From NCBI GenBank assembly GCA_964019695.1, contig CAXHUL010000257.1, positions 496,001-560,000 on the forward strand: a DNA stretch of 64,000 bases, read 5' to 3'. The notes under the pieces are model-generated. The model saw nothing but the letters and a program-made list of their open reading frames with translations, was not told the DNA's origin and did no database searches. A program made the translations under genes and the position numbers. This document shows positions 24,540 through 38,100 of this stretch, in pieces. The stretch comes from Loripinus fragilis (taxonomy: Eukaryota; Mollusca; Bivalvia; Lucinida; Lucinidae). Position 1 is the stretch's first letter, and every line of letters begins with the position of its first letter.

Positions 24540-27500
24540 TTTTCCCATAGGGCCCAAGGCAAATGGGGATAGCGGTTGTACGCGCTTTCTAAGGCTCTGA
24601 TCGCTTTTAGATTTTGCACGCGGATAGGGCCAACAGAGGCGCAGGTATTGCCATGCGCACCCGCCCGCAACAATGTTTCGATACCGAGTTATCGGGGTGT
24701 GGAAGTCCGCCGCCCCGAAGCTTTACGCGCTTCCGTCTCGCGAACTACTATTTTCATCATGCCCACACGGGCATCAGTTTGTAGTACGGGAGGCCGTCTA
24801 CAAATGGTGAAAATTTCAAAGCGTTCCGTCGGGAAATTAAAAAGTTATGAGCATTAGAAGATCTTCCCATTAGGCCCCATTAGGCCACAGTAGCCGACCG
24901 GGCCTAAAACTTGCGCGGGTCACTTTCACGGACGGGCTCGAAACTGGTGCCAGAAGTTAGCCCCCGACCAGAGCTTCATTGTGAGGCATTGCGTAAAATT
25001 TTCCGTCCCCCGAGTGCCGAGCAATAGCCCCTGAAAGGGCTTTCGGCACAATTTTCACGCCCTTATTTGAGCCACTTGTAGCCGAAGGAATTTTGCGCAA
25101 ATGACTGAGAGGTGCTCCTGGGCACTGCTCATCACTTTGCAATAGGTTCCGGGGCTTTTCGCGAAGGTCGCGTTTTCTCAAACTTTGATGGCATTAGTGG
25201 GTGGGGTGTGAAAACCTCCGAATGCATGGTTCTCAGCTCCTGCTGTGGGCAGCAAGCCAATTTTTTTTCCAAAATGTTGACCTATAAAAGAGCTTACTCG
25301 GGTGTGAAAATTATCATTGTGCGCGCGCGCCCCGGACCGCAATTATGATATTTCCTGTTTTCCCATAGGGCCCAAGGCAAATGGGGATAGCGGTTGTACG
25401 CGCTTTCTAAGGCTCTGATCGCTTTTAGATTTTGCACGCGGATAGGGCCAACAGAGGCGCAGGTATTGCCATGCGCACCCGCCCGCAACAATGTTTCGAT
25501 ACCGAGTTATCGGGGTGTGGAAGTCCGCCGCCCCGAAGCTTTACGCGCTTCCGTCTCGCGAACTACTATTTTCATCATGCCCACACGGGCATCAGTTTGT
25601 AGTACGGGAGGCCGTCTACAAATGGTGAAAATTTCAAAGCGTTCCGTCGGGAAATTAAAAAGTTATGAGCATTAGAAGATCTTCCCATTAGGCCCCATTA
25701 GGCCACAGTAGCCGACCGGGCCTAAAACTTGCGCGGGTCACTTTCACGGACGGGCTCGAAACTGGTGCCAGAAGTTAGCCCCCGACCAGAGCTTCATTGT
25801 GAGGCATTGCGTAAAATTTTCCGTCCCCCGAGTGCCGAGCAATAGCCCCTGAAAGGGCTTTCGGCACAATTTTCACGCCCTTATTTGAGCCACTTGTAGC
25901 CGAAGGAATTTTGCGCAAATGACTGAGAGGTGCTCCTGGGCACTGCTCATCACTTTGCAATAGGTTCCGGGGCTTTTCGCGAAGGTCGCGTTTTCTCAAA
26001 CTTTGATGGCATTAGTGGGTGGGGTGTGAAAACCTCCGAATGCATGGTTCTCAGCTCCTGCTGTGGGCAGCAAGCCAATTTTTTTTCCAAAATGTTGACC
26101 TATAAAAGAGCTTACTCGGGTGTGAAAATTATCATTGTGCGCGCGCGCCCCGGACCTCAATTATGATATTTCCTGTTTTCCCATAGGGCCCAAGGCAAAT
26201 GGGGATAGCGGTTGTACGCGCTTTCTAAGGCTCTGATCGCTTTTAGATTTTGCACGCGGATAGGGCCAACAGAGGCGCAGGTATTGCCATGCGCACCCGC
26301 CCGCAACAATGTTTCGATACCGAGTTATCGGGGTGTGGAAGTCCGCCGCCCCGAAGCTTTACGCGCTTCCATCTCGCGAACTACTATTTTCATCATGCCC
26401 ACACGGGCATCAGTTTGTAGTACGGGAGGCCGTCTACAAATGGTGAAAATTTCAAAGCGTTCCGTCGGGAAATTAAAAAGTTATGAGCATTAGAAGATCT
26501 TCCCATTAGGCCCCATTAGGCCACAGTAGCCGACCGGGCCTAAAACTTGCGCGGGTCACTTTCACGGACGGGCTCGAAACTGGTGCCAGAAGTTAGCCCC
26601 CGACCAGAGCTTCATTGTGAGGCATTGCGTAAAATTTTCCGTCCCCCAAGTGCCGAGCAATAGCCCCTGAAAGGGCTTTCGGCACAATTTTCACGCCCTT
26701 ATTTGAGCCACTTGTAGCCGAAGGAATTTTGCGCAAATGACTGAGAGGTGCTCCTGGGCACTGCTCATCACTTTGCAATAGGTTCCGGGGCTTTTCGCGA
26801 AGGTCGCGTTTTCTCAAACTTTGATGGCATTAGTGGGTGGGGTGTGAAAACCTCCGAATGCATGGTTCTCAGCTCCTGCTGTGGGCAGCAAGCCAATTTT
26901 TTTTCCAAAATGTTGACCTATAAAAGAGCTTACTCGGGTGTGAAAATTATCATTGTGCGCGCGCGCCCCGGACCGCAATTATGATATTTCCTGTTTTCCC
27001 ATAGGGCCCAAGGCAAATGGGGATAGCGGTTGTACGCGCATTCTAAGGCTCTGATCGCTTTTAGATTTTGCACGCGGATAGGGCCAACAGAGGCGCAGGT
27101 ATTGCCATGCGCACCCGCCCGCAACAATGTTTCGATACCGAGTTATCGGGGTGTGGAAGTCCGCCGCCCCGAAGCTTTACGCGCTTCCGTCTCGCGAACT
27201 ACTATTTTCATCATGCCCACACGGGCATCAGTTTGTAGTACAGGAGGCCGTCTACAAATGGTGAAAATTTCAAAGCGTTCCGTCGGGAAATTAAAAAGTT
27301 ATGAACATTAGAAGATCTTCCCATTAGGCCCCATTAGGCCACAGTAGCCGACCGGGCCTAAAACTTGCGCGGGTCACTTTCACGGACGGGCTCGAAACTG
27401 GTGCCAGAAGTTAGCCCCCGACCAGAGCTTCATTGTGAGGCATTGCGTAAAATTTTCCGTCCCCCGAGTGCCGAGCAATAGCCCCTGAAAGGGCTTTCGG

Positions 27501-30500
27501 CACAATTTTCACGCCCTTATTTGAGCCACTTGTAGCCGAAGGAATTTTGCGCAAATGACTGAGAGGTGCTCCTGGGCACTGCTCATCACTTTGCAATAGG
27601 TTCCGGGGCTTTTCGCGAAGGTCGCGTTTTCTCAAACTTTGATGGCATTAGTGGGTGGGGTGTGAAAACCTCCGAATGCATGGTTCTCAGCTCCTGCTGT
27701 GGGCAGCAAGCCAATTTTTTTTCCAAAATGTTGACCTATAAAAGAGCTTACTCGGGTGTGAAAATTATCATTGTGCGCGCGCGCCCCGGACCGCAATTAT
27801 GATATTTCCTGTTTTCCCATAGGGCCCAAGGCAAATGGGGATAGCGGTTGTACGCGCTTTCTAAGGCTCTGATCGCTTTTAGATTTTGCACGCGGATAGG
27901 GCCAACAGAGGCGCAGGTATTGCCATGCGCACCCGCCCGCAACAATGTTTCGATACCGAGTTATCGGGGTGTGGAAGTCCGCCGCCCCGAAGGTTTACGC
28001 GCTTCCGTCTCGCGAACTACTATTTTCATCATGCCCACACGGGCATCAGTTTGTAGTACGGGAGGCCGTCTACAAATGGTGAAAATTTCAAAGCGTTCCG
28101 TCGGGAAATTAAAAAGTTATGAGCATTAGAAGATCTTCCCATTAGGCCCCATTAGGCCACAGTAGCCGACCGGGCCTAAAACTTGCGCGGGTCACTTTCA
28201 CGGACGGGCTCGAAACTGGTGCCAGAAGTTAGCCCCCGACCAGAGCTTCATTGTGAGGCATTGCGTAAAATTTTCCGTCCCCCGAGTGCCGAGCAATAGC
28301 CCCTGAAAGGGCTTTCGGCACAATTTTCACGCCCTTATTTGAGCCACTTGTAGCCGAAGGAATTTTGCGCAAATGACTGAGAGGTGCTCCTGGGCACTGC
28401 TCATCACTTTGCAATAGGTTCCGGGGCTTTTCGCGAAGGTCGCGTTTTCTCAAACTTTGATGGCATTAGTGGGTGGGGTGTGAAAACCTCCGAATGCATG
28501 GTTCTCAGCTCCTGCTGTGGGCAGCAAGCCAATTTTTTTTCCAAAATGTTGACCTATAAAAGAGCTTACTCGGGTGTGAAAATTATCATTGTGCGCGCGC
28601 GCCCCGGACCGCAATTATGATATTTCCTGTTTTCCCATAGGGCCCAAGGCAAATGGGGATAGCGGTTGTACGCGCTTTCTAAGGCTCTGATCGCTTTTAG
28701 ATTTTGCATGCGGATAGGGCCAACAGAGGCGCAGGTATTGCCATGCGCACCCGCCCGCAACAATGTTTCGATACCGAGTTATCGGGGTGTGGAAGTCCGC
28801 CGCCCCGAAGCTTTACGCGCTTCCGTCTCGCGAACTACTATTTTCATCATGCCCACACGGGCATCAGTTTGTAGTACGGGAGGCCGTCTACAAATGGTGA
28901 AAATTTCAAAGCATTCCGTCGGGAAATTAAAAAGTTATGAGCATTAGAAGATCTTCCCATTAGGCCCCATTAGGCCACAGTAGCCGACCGGGCCTAAAAC
29001 TTGCGCGGGTCACTTTCACGGACGGGCTCGAAACTGGTGCCAGAAGTTAGCCCCCGACCAGAGCTTCATTGTGAGGCATTGCGTAAAATTTTCCGTCCCC
29101 CGAGTGCCGAGCAATAGCCCCTGAAAGGGCTTTCGGCACAATTTTCACGCCCTTATTTGAGCCACTTGTAGCCGATGGAATTTTGCGCAAATGACTGAGA
29201 GGTGCTCCTGGGCACTGCTCATCACTTTGCAATAGGTTCTGGGGCTTTTCGCGAAGGTCGCGTTTTCTCAAACTTTGATGGCATTAGTGGGTGGGGTGTG
29301 AAAACCTCCGAATGCATGGTTCTCAGCTCCTGCTGTGGGCAGCAAGCCAATTTTTTTTCCAAAATGTTGACCTATAAAAGAGCTTACTCGGGTGTGAAAA
29401 TTATCATTGTGCGCGCGCGCCCCGGACCGCAATTATGATATTTCCTGTTTTCCCATAGGGCCCAAGGCAAATGGGGATAGCGGTTGTACGCGCTTTCTAA
29501 GGCTCTGATCGCTTTTAGATTTTGCACGCGGATAGGGCCAACAGAGGCGCAGGTATTGCCATGCGCACCCGCCCGCAACAATGTTTCGATACCGAGTTAT
29601 CGGGGTGTGGAAGTCCGCCGCCCCGAAGCTTTACGCGCTTCCGTCTCGCGAACTACTATTTTCATCATGCCCACACGGGCATCAGTTTGTAGTACGGGAG
29701 GCTGTCTACAAATGGTGAAAATTTCAAAGCGTTCCGTCGGGAAATTAAAAAGTTATGAGCATTAGAAGATCTTCCCATTAGGCCCCATTAGGCCACAGTA
29801 GCCGACCGGGCCTAAAACTTGCGCGGGTCACTTTCACGGACGGGCTCGAAACTGGTGCCAGAAGTTAGCCCCCGACCAGAGCTTCATTGTGAGGCATTGC
29901 GTAAAATTTTCCGTCCCCCGAGTGCCGAGCAATAGCCCCTGAAAGGGCTTTCGGCACAATTTTCACGCCCTTATTTGAGCCACTTGTAGCCAAAGGAATT
30001 TTGCGCAAATGACTGAGAGGTGCTCCTGGGCACTGCTCATCACTTTGCAATAGGTTCCGGGGCTTTTCGCGAAGGTCGCGTTTTCTCAAACTTTGATGGC
30101 ATTAGTGGGTGGGGTGTGAAAACCTCCGAATGCATGGTTCTCAGCTCCTGCTGTGGGCAGCAAGCCAATTTTTTTTCCAAAATGTTGACCTATAAAAGAG
30201 CTTACTCGGGTGTGAAAATTATCATTGTGCGCGCGCGCCCCGGACCGCAATTATGATATTTCCTGTTTTCCCATAGGGCCCAAGGCAAATGGGGATAGCG
30301 GTTGTACGCGCTTTCTAAGGCTCTGATCGCTTTTAGATTTTGCACGCGGATAGGGCCAACAGAGGCGCAGGTATTGCCATGCGCACCCGCCCGCAACAAT
30401 GTTTCGATACCGAGTTATCGGGGTGTGGAAGTCCGCCGCCCCGAAGCTTTACACGCTTCCGTCTCGCGAACTACTATTTTCATCATGCCCACACGGGCAT

Positions 30501-33198
30501 CAGTTTGTAGTACGGGAGGCCGTCTACAAATGGTGAAAATTTCAAAGCGTTCCGTCGGGAAATTAAAAAGTTATGAGCATTAGAAGATCTTCCCATTAGG
30601 CCCCATTAGGCCACAGTAGCCGACCGGGCCTAAAACTTGCGCGGGTCACTTTCACGGACGGGCTCGAAACTGGTGCCAGAAGTTAGCCCCCGACCAGAGC
30701 TTCATTGTGAGGCATTGCGTAAAATTTTCCGTCCCCCAAGTGCCGAGCAATAGCCCCTGAAAGGGCTTTCGGCACAATTTTCACGCCCTTATTTGAGCCA
30801 CTTGTAGCCGAAGGAATTTTGCGCAAATGACTGAGAGGTGCTCCTGGGCACTGCTCATCACTTTGCAATAGGTTCCGGGGCTTTTCGCGAAGGTCGCGTT
30901 TTCTCAAACTTTGATGGCATTAGTGGGTGGGGTGTGAAAACCTCCGAATGCATGGTTCTCAGCTCCTGCTGTGGGCAGCAAGCCAATTTTTTTTCCAAAA
31001 TGTTGACCTATAAAAGAGCTTACTCGGGTGTGAAAATTATCATTGTGCGCGCGCGCCCCGGACCGCAATTATGATATTTCCTGTTTTCCCATAGGGCCCA
31101 AGGCAAATGGGGATAGCGGTTGTACGCGCTTTCTAAGGCTCTGATCGCTTTTAGATTTTGCACGCGGATAGGGCCAACAGAGGCGCAGGTATTGCCATGC
31201 GCACCCGCCCGCAACAATGTTTCGATACCGAGTTATCGGGGTGTGGAAGTCCGCCGCCTCGAAGCTTTACGCGCTTCCGTCTCGCGAACTACTATTTTCA
31301 TCATGCCCACACGGGCATCAGTTTGTAGTACGGGAGGCCGTCTACAAATGGTGAAAATTTCAAAGCGTTCCGTCGGGAAATTAAAAAGTTATGAGCATTA
31401 GAAGATCTTCCCATTAGGCCCCATTAGGCCACAGTAGCCGACCGGGCCTAAAACTTGCGCGGGTCACTTTCACGGACGGGCTCGAAACTGGTGCCAGAAG
31501 TTAGCCCCCGACCAGAGCTTCATTGTGAGGCATTGCGTAAAATTTTCCGTCCCCCGAGTGCCGAGCAATAGCCCCTGAAAGGGCTTTCGGCACAATTTTC
31601 ACGCCCTTATTTGAGCCACTTGTAGCCGAAGGAATTTTGCGCATATGACTGAGAGGTGCTCCTGGGCACTGCTCATCACTTTGCAATAGGTTCCGGGGCT
31701 TTTCGCGAAGGTCGCGTTTTCTCAAACTTTGATGGCATTAGTGGGTGGGGTGTGAAAACCTCCGAATGCATGGTTCTCAGCTCCTGCTGGGGCAGCAAGC
31801 CAATTTTTTTTCCAAAATGTTGACCTATAAAAGAGCTTACTCGGGTGTGAAAATTATCATTGTGCGCGCGCGCCCCGGACCGCAATTATGATATTTCCTG
31901 TTTTCCCATAGGGCCCAAGGCAAATGGGGATAGCGGTTGTACGCGCTTTCTAAGGCTCTGATCGCTTTTAGATTTTGCACGCGGATAGGGCCAACAGAGG
32001 CGCAGGTATTGCCATGCGCACCCGCCCGCAACAATGTTTCGATACCGAGTTATCGGGGTGTGGAAGTCCGCCGCCCCGAAGCTTTACGCGCTTCCGTCTC
32101 GCGAACTACTATTTTCATCATGCCCACACGGGCATCAGTTTGTAGTACGGGAGGCCGTCTACAAATGGTGAAAATTTCAAAGCGTTCCGTCGGGAAATTA
32201 AAAAGTTATGAGCATTAGAAGATCTTCCCATTAGGCCCCATTAGGCCACAGTAGCCGACCGGGCCTAAAACTTGCGCGGGTCACTTTCACGGACGGGCTC
32301 GAAACTGGTGCCAGAAGTTAGCCCCCGACCAGAGCTTCATTGTGAGGCATTGCGTAAAATTTTCCGTCCCCCGAGTGCCGAGCAATAGCCCCTGAAAGGG
32401 CTTTCGGCACAATTTTCACGCCCTTATTTGAGCCACTTGTAGCCGAAGGAATTTTGCGCAAATGACTGAGAGGTGCTCCTGGGCACTGCTCATCACTTTG
32501 CAATAGGTTCCGGGGCTTTTCGCGAAGGTCGCGTTTTCTCAAACTTTGATGGCATTAGTGGGTGGGGTGTGAAAACCTCCGAATGCATGGTTCTCAGCTC
32601 CTGCTGTGGGCAGCAAGCCAATTTTTTTTCCAAAATGTTTACCTATAAAAGAGCTTACTCGGGTGTGAAAATTATCATTGTGCGCGCGCGCCCCGGACCG
32701 CAATTATGATATTTCCTGTTTTCCCATAGGGCCCAAGGCAAATGGGGATAGCGGTTGTACGCGCTTTCTAAGGCTCTGATCGCTTTTAGATTTTGCACGC
32801 GGATAGGGCCAACAGAGGCGCAGGTATTGCCATGCGCACCCGCCCGCAACAATGTTTCGTTACCGAGTTATCGGGGTGTGGAAGTCCGCCGCCCCGAAGC
32901 TTTACGCGCTTCCGTCTCGCGAACTACTATTTTCATCTTGCCCACACGGGCATCAGTTTGTAGTACGGGAGGCCGTCTACAAATGGTGAAAATTTCAAAG
33001 CGTTCCGTCGGGAAATTAAAAAGTTATGAGCATTAGAAGATCTTCCCATTAGGCCCCATTAGGCCACAGTAGCCGACCGGGCCTAAAACTTGCGCGGGTC
33101 ACTTTCACAGACGGGCTCGAAACTGGTGCCAGAAGTTAGCCCCCGACCAGAGCTTCATTGTGAGGCATTGCGTAAAATTTTCCGTCCCCCGAGTGCCA
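24505..33198 (+). repeat. Duplicated segment, Block A (units 30-41)
   Basis: This stretch carries an ordered series of diagnostic variants that recurs at 41681-51192: m784C (24505), m800T (26157), m196A (26371), m473A (26648), m312A (27305), m80T (28709), m284A (28913), m547T (29176), m256T (29703), m545A (29992), m188A (30453), m473A (30738), deletion of T at m707 (31789/31790), m740T (32640), m142T (32860), m391A (33109), m480A (33198). Changes found only here are m47A (27040), m249A (27242), m182G (27993, destroying the AAGCTT site), m611T (29240), m176T (31259), m561T (31644) and m220T (32938). Unit 39 (31084-31900) is 817 bp. The shared markers mark a segmental duplication; the private ones have arisen or been copied in since. 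Confidence 0.9.
31084..31900 (+). repeat. Unit 39, 817 bp, T707 deletion shared with unit 61
   Basis: The loop of the small hairpin at m702-715 reads ggg instead of tggg, a loss of one T at the junction of 31789 and 31790. The same deletion occurs 17,994 bp downstream in unit 61 and nowhere else in the window, so it is a strong marker of the Block A/Block B relationship. Confidence 0.9.
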
Positions 33199-35172
33199 AG
33201 CAATAGCCCCTGAAAGGGCTTTCGGCACAATTTTCACGCCCTTATTTGAGCCACTTGTAGCCGAAGGAATTTTGCGCAAATGACTGAGAGGTGCTCCTGG
33301 GCACTGCTCATCACTTTGCAATAGGTTCCGGGGCTTTTCGCGAAGGTCGCGTTTTCTCAAACTTTGATGGCATTAGTGGGTGGGGTGTGAAAACCTCCGA
33401 ATGCATGGTTCTCAGCTCCTGCTGTGGGCAGCAAGCCAATTTTTTTTCCAAAATGTTGACCTATAAAAGAGCTTACTCGGGTGTGAAAATTATCATTGTG
33501 CGCGCGCGCCCCGGACCGCAATTATGATATTTCCTGTTTTCCCATAGGGCCCAAGGCAAATGGGGATAGCGGTTGTACGCGCTTTCTAAGGCTCTGATCG
33601 CTTTTAGATTTTGCACGCGGATAGGGCCAACAGAGGCGCAGGTATTGCCATGCGCACCCGCCCGCAACAATGTTTCGATACCGAGTTATCGGGGTGTGGA
33701 AGTCCGCCGCCCCGAAGCTTTACGCGCTTCCGTCTCGCGAACTACTATTTTCATCATGCCCACACGGGCATCAGTTTGTAGTACGGGAGGCCGTCTACAA
33801 ATGGTGAAAATTTCAAAGCGTTCCGTCGGGAAATTAAAAAGTTATGAGCATTAGAAGATCTTCCCATTAGGCCCCATTAGGCCACAGTAGCCGACCGGGC
33901 CTAAAACTTGCGCGGGTCACTTTCACGGACGGGCTCGAAACTGGTGCCAGAAGTTAGCCCCCGACCAGAGCTTCATTGTGAGGCATTGCGTAAAATTTTC
34001 CGTCCCCCGAGTGCCGAGCAATAGCCCCTGAAAGGGCTTTCGGCACAATTTTCACGCCCTTATTTGAGCCACTTGTAGCCGAAGGAATTTTGCGCAAATG
34101 ACTGAGAGGTGCTCCTGGGCACTGCTCATCACTTTGCAATAGGTTCCGGGGCTTTTCGCGAAGGTCGCGTTTTCTCAAACTTTGATGGCATTAGTGGGTG
34201 GGGTGTGAAAACCTCCGAATGCATGGTTCTCAGCTCCTGCTGTGGGCAGCAAGCCAATTTTTTTTCCAAAATGTTGACCTATAAAAGAGCTTACTCGGGT
34301 GTGAAAATTATCATTGTGCGCGCGCGCCCCGGACCGCAATTATGATATTTCCTGTTTTCCCATAGGGCCCAAGGCAAATGGGGATAGCGGTTGTACGCGC
34401 TTTCTAAGGCTCTGATCGCTTTTAGATTTTGCACGCGGATAGGGCCAACAGAGGCGCAGGTATTGCCATGCGCACCCGCCCGCAACAATGTTTCGTTACC
34501 GAGTTATCGGGGTGTGGAAGTCCGCCGCCCCGAAGCTTTACGCGCTTCCGTCTCGCGAACTACTATTTTCATCTTGCCCACACGGGCATCAGTTTGTAGT
34601 ACGGGAGGCCGTCTACAAATGGTGAAAATTTCAAAGCGTTCCGTCGGGAAATTAAAAAGTTATGAGCATTAGAAGATCTTCCCATTAGGCCCCATTAGGC
34701 CACAGTAGCCGACCGGGCCTAAAACTTGCGCGGGTCACTTTCACAGACGGGCTCGAAACTGGTGCCAGAAGTTAGCCCCCGACCAGAGCTTCATTGTGAG
34801 GCATTGCGTAAAATTTTCCGTCCCCCGAGTGCCAAGCAATAGCCCCTGAAAGGGCTTTCGGCACAATTTTCACGCCCTTATTTGAGCCACTTGTAGCCGA
34901 AGGAATTTTGCGCAAATGACTGAGAGGTGCTCCTGGGCACTGCTCATCACTTTGCAATAGGTTCCGGGGCTTTTCGCGAAGGTCGCGTTTTCTCAAACTT
35001 TGATGGCATTAGTGGGTGGGGTGTGAAAACCTCCGAATGCATGGTTCTCAGCTCCTGCTGTGGGCAGCAAGCCAATTTTTTTTCCAAAATGTTGACCTAT
35101 AAAAGAGCTTACTCGGGTGTGAAAATTATCATTGTGCGCGCGCGCCCCGGACCGCAATTATGATATTTCCTG
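32719..35172 (+). repeat. Local two-unit duplication, units 41-43
   Basis: Unit 41 has four changes, m142T (32860), m220T (32938), m391A (33109) and m480A (33198). All four recur exactly 1,636 bp later in unit 43 (34496, 34574, 34745, 34834), while unit 42 between them looks like consensus. This fits tandem duplication of a two-unit block. Unit 63 in Block B (50713-51530) has m142T, m391A and m480A but not m220T, so m220T probably arose after the 18-kb duplication and before this two-unit copying. Confidence 0.88.
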
Positions 35173-38100
35173 TTTTCCCATAGGGCCCAAGGCAAATGGG
35201 GATAGCGGTTGTACGCGCTTTCTAAGGCTCTGATCGCTTTTAGATTTTGCACGCGGATAGGGCCAACAGAGGCGCAGGTATTGCCATGCGCACCCGCCCG
35301 CAACAATGTTTCGATACCGAGTTATCGGGGTGTGGAAGTCCGCCGCCCCGAAGCTTTACGCGCTTCCGTCTCGCGAACTACTATTTTCATCATGCCCACA
35401 CGGGCATCAGTTTGTAGTACGGGAGGCCGTCTACAAATGGTGAAAATTTCAAAGCGTTCCGTCGGGAAATTAAAAAGTTATGAGCATTAGAAGATCTTCC
35501 CATTAGGCCCCATTAGGCCACAGTAGCCGACCGGGCCTAAAACTTGCGCGGGTCACTTTCACGGACGGGCTCGAAACTGGTGCCAGAAGTTAGCCCCCGA
35601 CCAGAGCTTCATTGTGAGGCATTGCGTAAAATTTTCCGTCCCCCGAGTGCCGAGCAATAGCCCCTGAAAGGGCTTTCGGCACAATTTTCACGCCCTTATT
35701 TGAGCCACTTGTAGCCGAAGGAATTTTGCGCAAATGACTGAGAGGTGCTCCTGGGCACTGCTCATCACTTTGCAATAGGTTCCGGGGCTTTTCGCGAAGG
35801 TCGCGTTTTCTCAAACTTTGATGGCATTAGTGGGTGGGGTGTGAAAACCTCCGAATGCATGGTTCTCAGCTCCTGCTGTGGGCAGCAAGCCAATTTTTTT
35901 TCCAAAATGTTGACCTATAAAAGAGCTTACTCGGGTGTGAAAATTATCATTGTGCGCGCGCGCCCCGGACCGCAATTATGATATTTCCTGTTTTCCCATA
36001 GGGCCCAAGGCAAATGGGGATAGCGGTTGTACGCGCTTTCTAAGGCTCTGATCGCTTTTAGATTTTGCACGCGGATAGGGCCAACAGAGGCGCAGGTATT
36101 GCCATGCGCACCCGCCCGCAACAATGTTTCGATACCGAGTTATCGGGGTGTGGAAGTCCGCCGCCCCGAAGCTTTACGCGCTTCCGTCTCGCGAACTACT
36201 ATTTTCATCATGCCCACACGGGCATCAGTTTGTAGTACGGGAGGCCGTCTACAAATGGTGAAAATTTCAAAGCGTTCCGTCGGGAAATTAAAAAGTTATG
36301 AGCATTAGAAGATCTTCCCATTAGGCCCCATTAGGCCACAGTAGCCGACCGGGCCTAAAACTTGCGCGGGTCACTTTCACGGACGGGCTCGAAACTGGTG
36401 CCAGAAGTTAGCCCCCGACCAGAGCTTCATTGTGAGGCATTGCGTAAAATTTTCCGTCCCCCGAGTGCCGAGCAATAGCCCCTGAAAGGGCTTTCGGCAC
36501 AATTTTCACGCCCTTATTTGAGCCACTTGTAGCCGAAGGAATTTTGCGCAAATGACTGAGAGGTGCTCCTGGGCACTGCTCATCACTTTGCAATAGGTTC
36601 CGGGGCTTTTCGCGAAGGTCGCGTTTTCTCAAACTTTGATGGCATTAGTGGGTGGGGTGTGAAAACCTCCGAATGCATGGTTCTCAGCTCCTGCTGTGGG
36701 CAGCAAGCCAATTTTTTTCCAAAATGTTGACCTATAAAAGAGCTTACTCGGGTGTGAAAATTATCATTGTGCGCGCGCGCCCCGGACCGCAATTATGATA
36801 TTTCCTGTTTTCCCATAGGGCCCAAGGCAAATGGGGATAGCGGTTGTACGCGCTTTCTAAGGCTCTGATCGCTTTTAGATTTTGCACGCGGATAGGGCCA
36901 ACAGAGGCGCAGGTATTGCCATGCGCACCCGCCCGCAACAATGTTTCGATACCGAGTTATCGGGGTGTGGAAGTCCGCCGCCCCGAAGCTTTACGCGCTT
37001 CCGTCTCGCGAACTACTATTTTCATCATGCCCACACGGGCATCAGTTTGTAGTACGGGAGGCCGTCTACAAATGGTGAAAATTTCAAAGCGTTCCGTCGG
37101 GAAATTAAAAAGTTATGAGCATTAGAAGATCTTCCCATTAGGCCCCATTAGGCCACAGTAGCCGACCGGGCCTAAAACTTGCGCGGGTCACTTTCACGGA
37201 CGGGCTCGAAACTGGTGCCAGAAGTTAGCCCCCGACCAGAGCTTCATTGTGAGGCATTGCGTAAAATTTTCCGTCCCCCGAGTGCCGAGCAATAGCCCCT
37301 GAAAGGGCTTTCGGCACAATTTTCACGCCCTTATTTGAGCCACTTGTAGCCGAAGGAATTTTGCGCAAATGACTGAGAGGTGCTCCTGGGCACTGCTCAT
37401 CACTTTGCAATAGGTTCCGGGGCTTTTCGCGAAGGTCGCGTTTTCTCAAACTTTGATGGCATTAGTGGGTGGGGTGTGAAAACCTCCGAATGCATGGTTC
37501 TCAGCTCCTGCTGTGGGCAGCAAGCCAATTTTTTTTCCAAAATGTTGACCTATAAAAGAGCTTACTCGGGTGTGAAAATTATCATTGTGCGCGCGCGCCC
37601 CGGACCGCAATTATGATATTTCCTGTTTTCCCATAGGGCCCAAGGCAAATGGGGATAGCGGTTGTACGCGCTTTCTAAGGCTCTGATCGCTTTTAGATTT
37701 TGCACGCGGATAGGGCCAACAGAGGCGCAGGTATTGCCATGCGCACCCGCCCGCAACAATGTTTCGATACCGAGTTATCGGGGTGTGGAAGTCCGCCGCC
37801 CCGAAGCTTTACGCGCTTCCGTCTCGCGAACTACTATTTTCATCATGCCCACACGGGCATCAGTTTGTAGTACGGGAGGCCGTCTACAAATGGTGAAAAT
37901 TTCAAAGCGTTCCGTCGGGAAATTAAAAAGTTATGAGCATTAGAAGATCTTCCCATTAGGCCCCATTAGGCCACAGTAGCCGACCGGGCCTAAAACTTGC
38001 GCGGGTCACTTTCACGGACGGGCTCGAAACTGGTGCCAGAAGTTAGCCCCCGACCAGAGCTTCATTGTGAGGCATTGCGTAAAATTTTCCGTCCCCCGAG

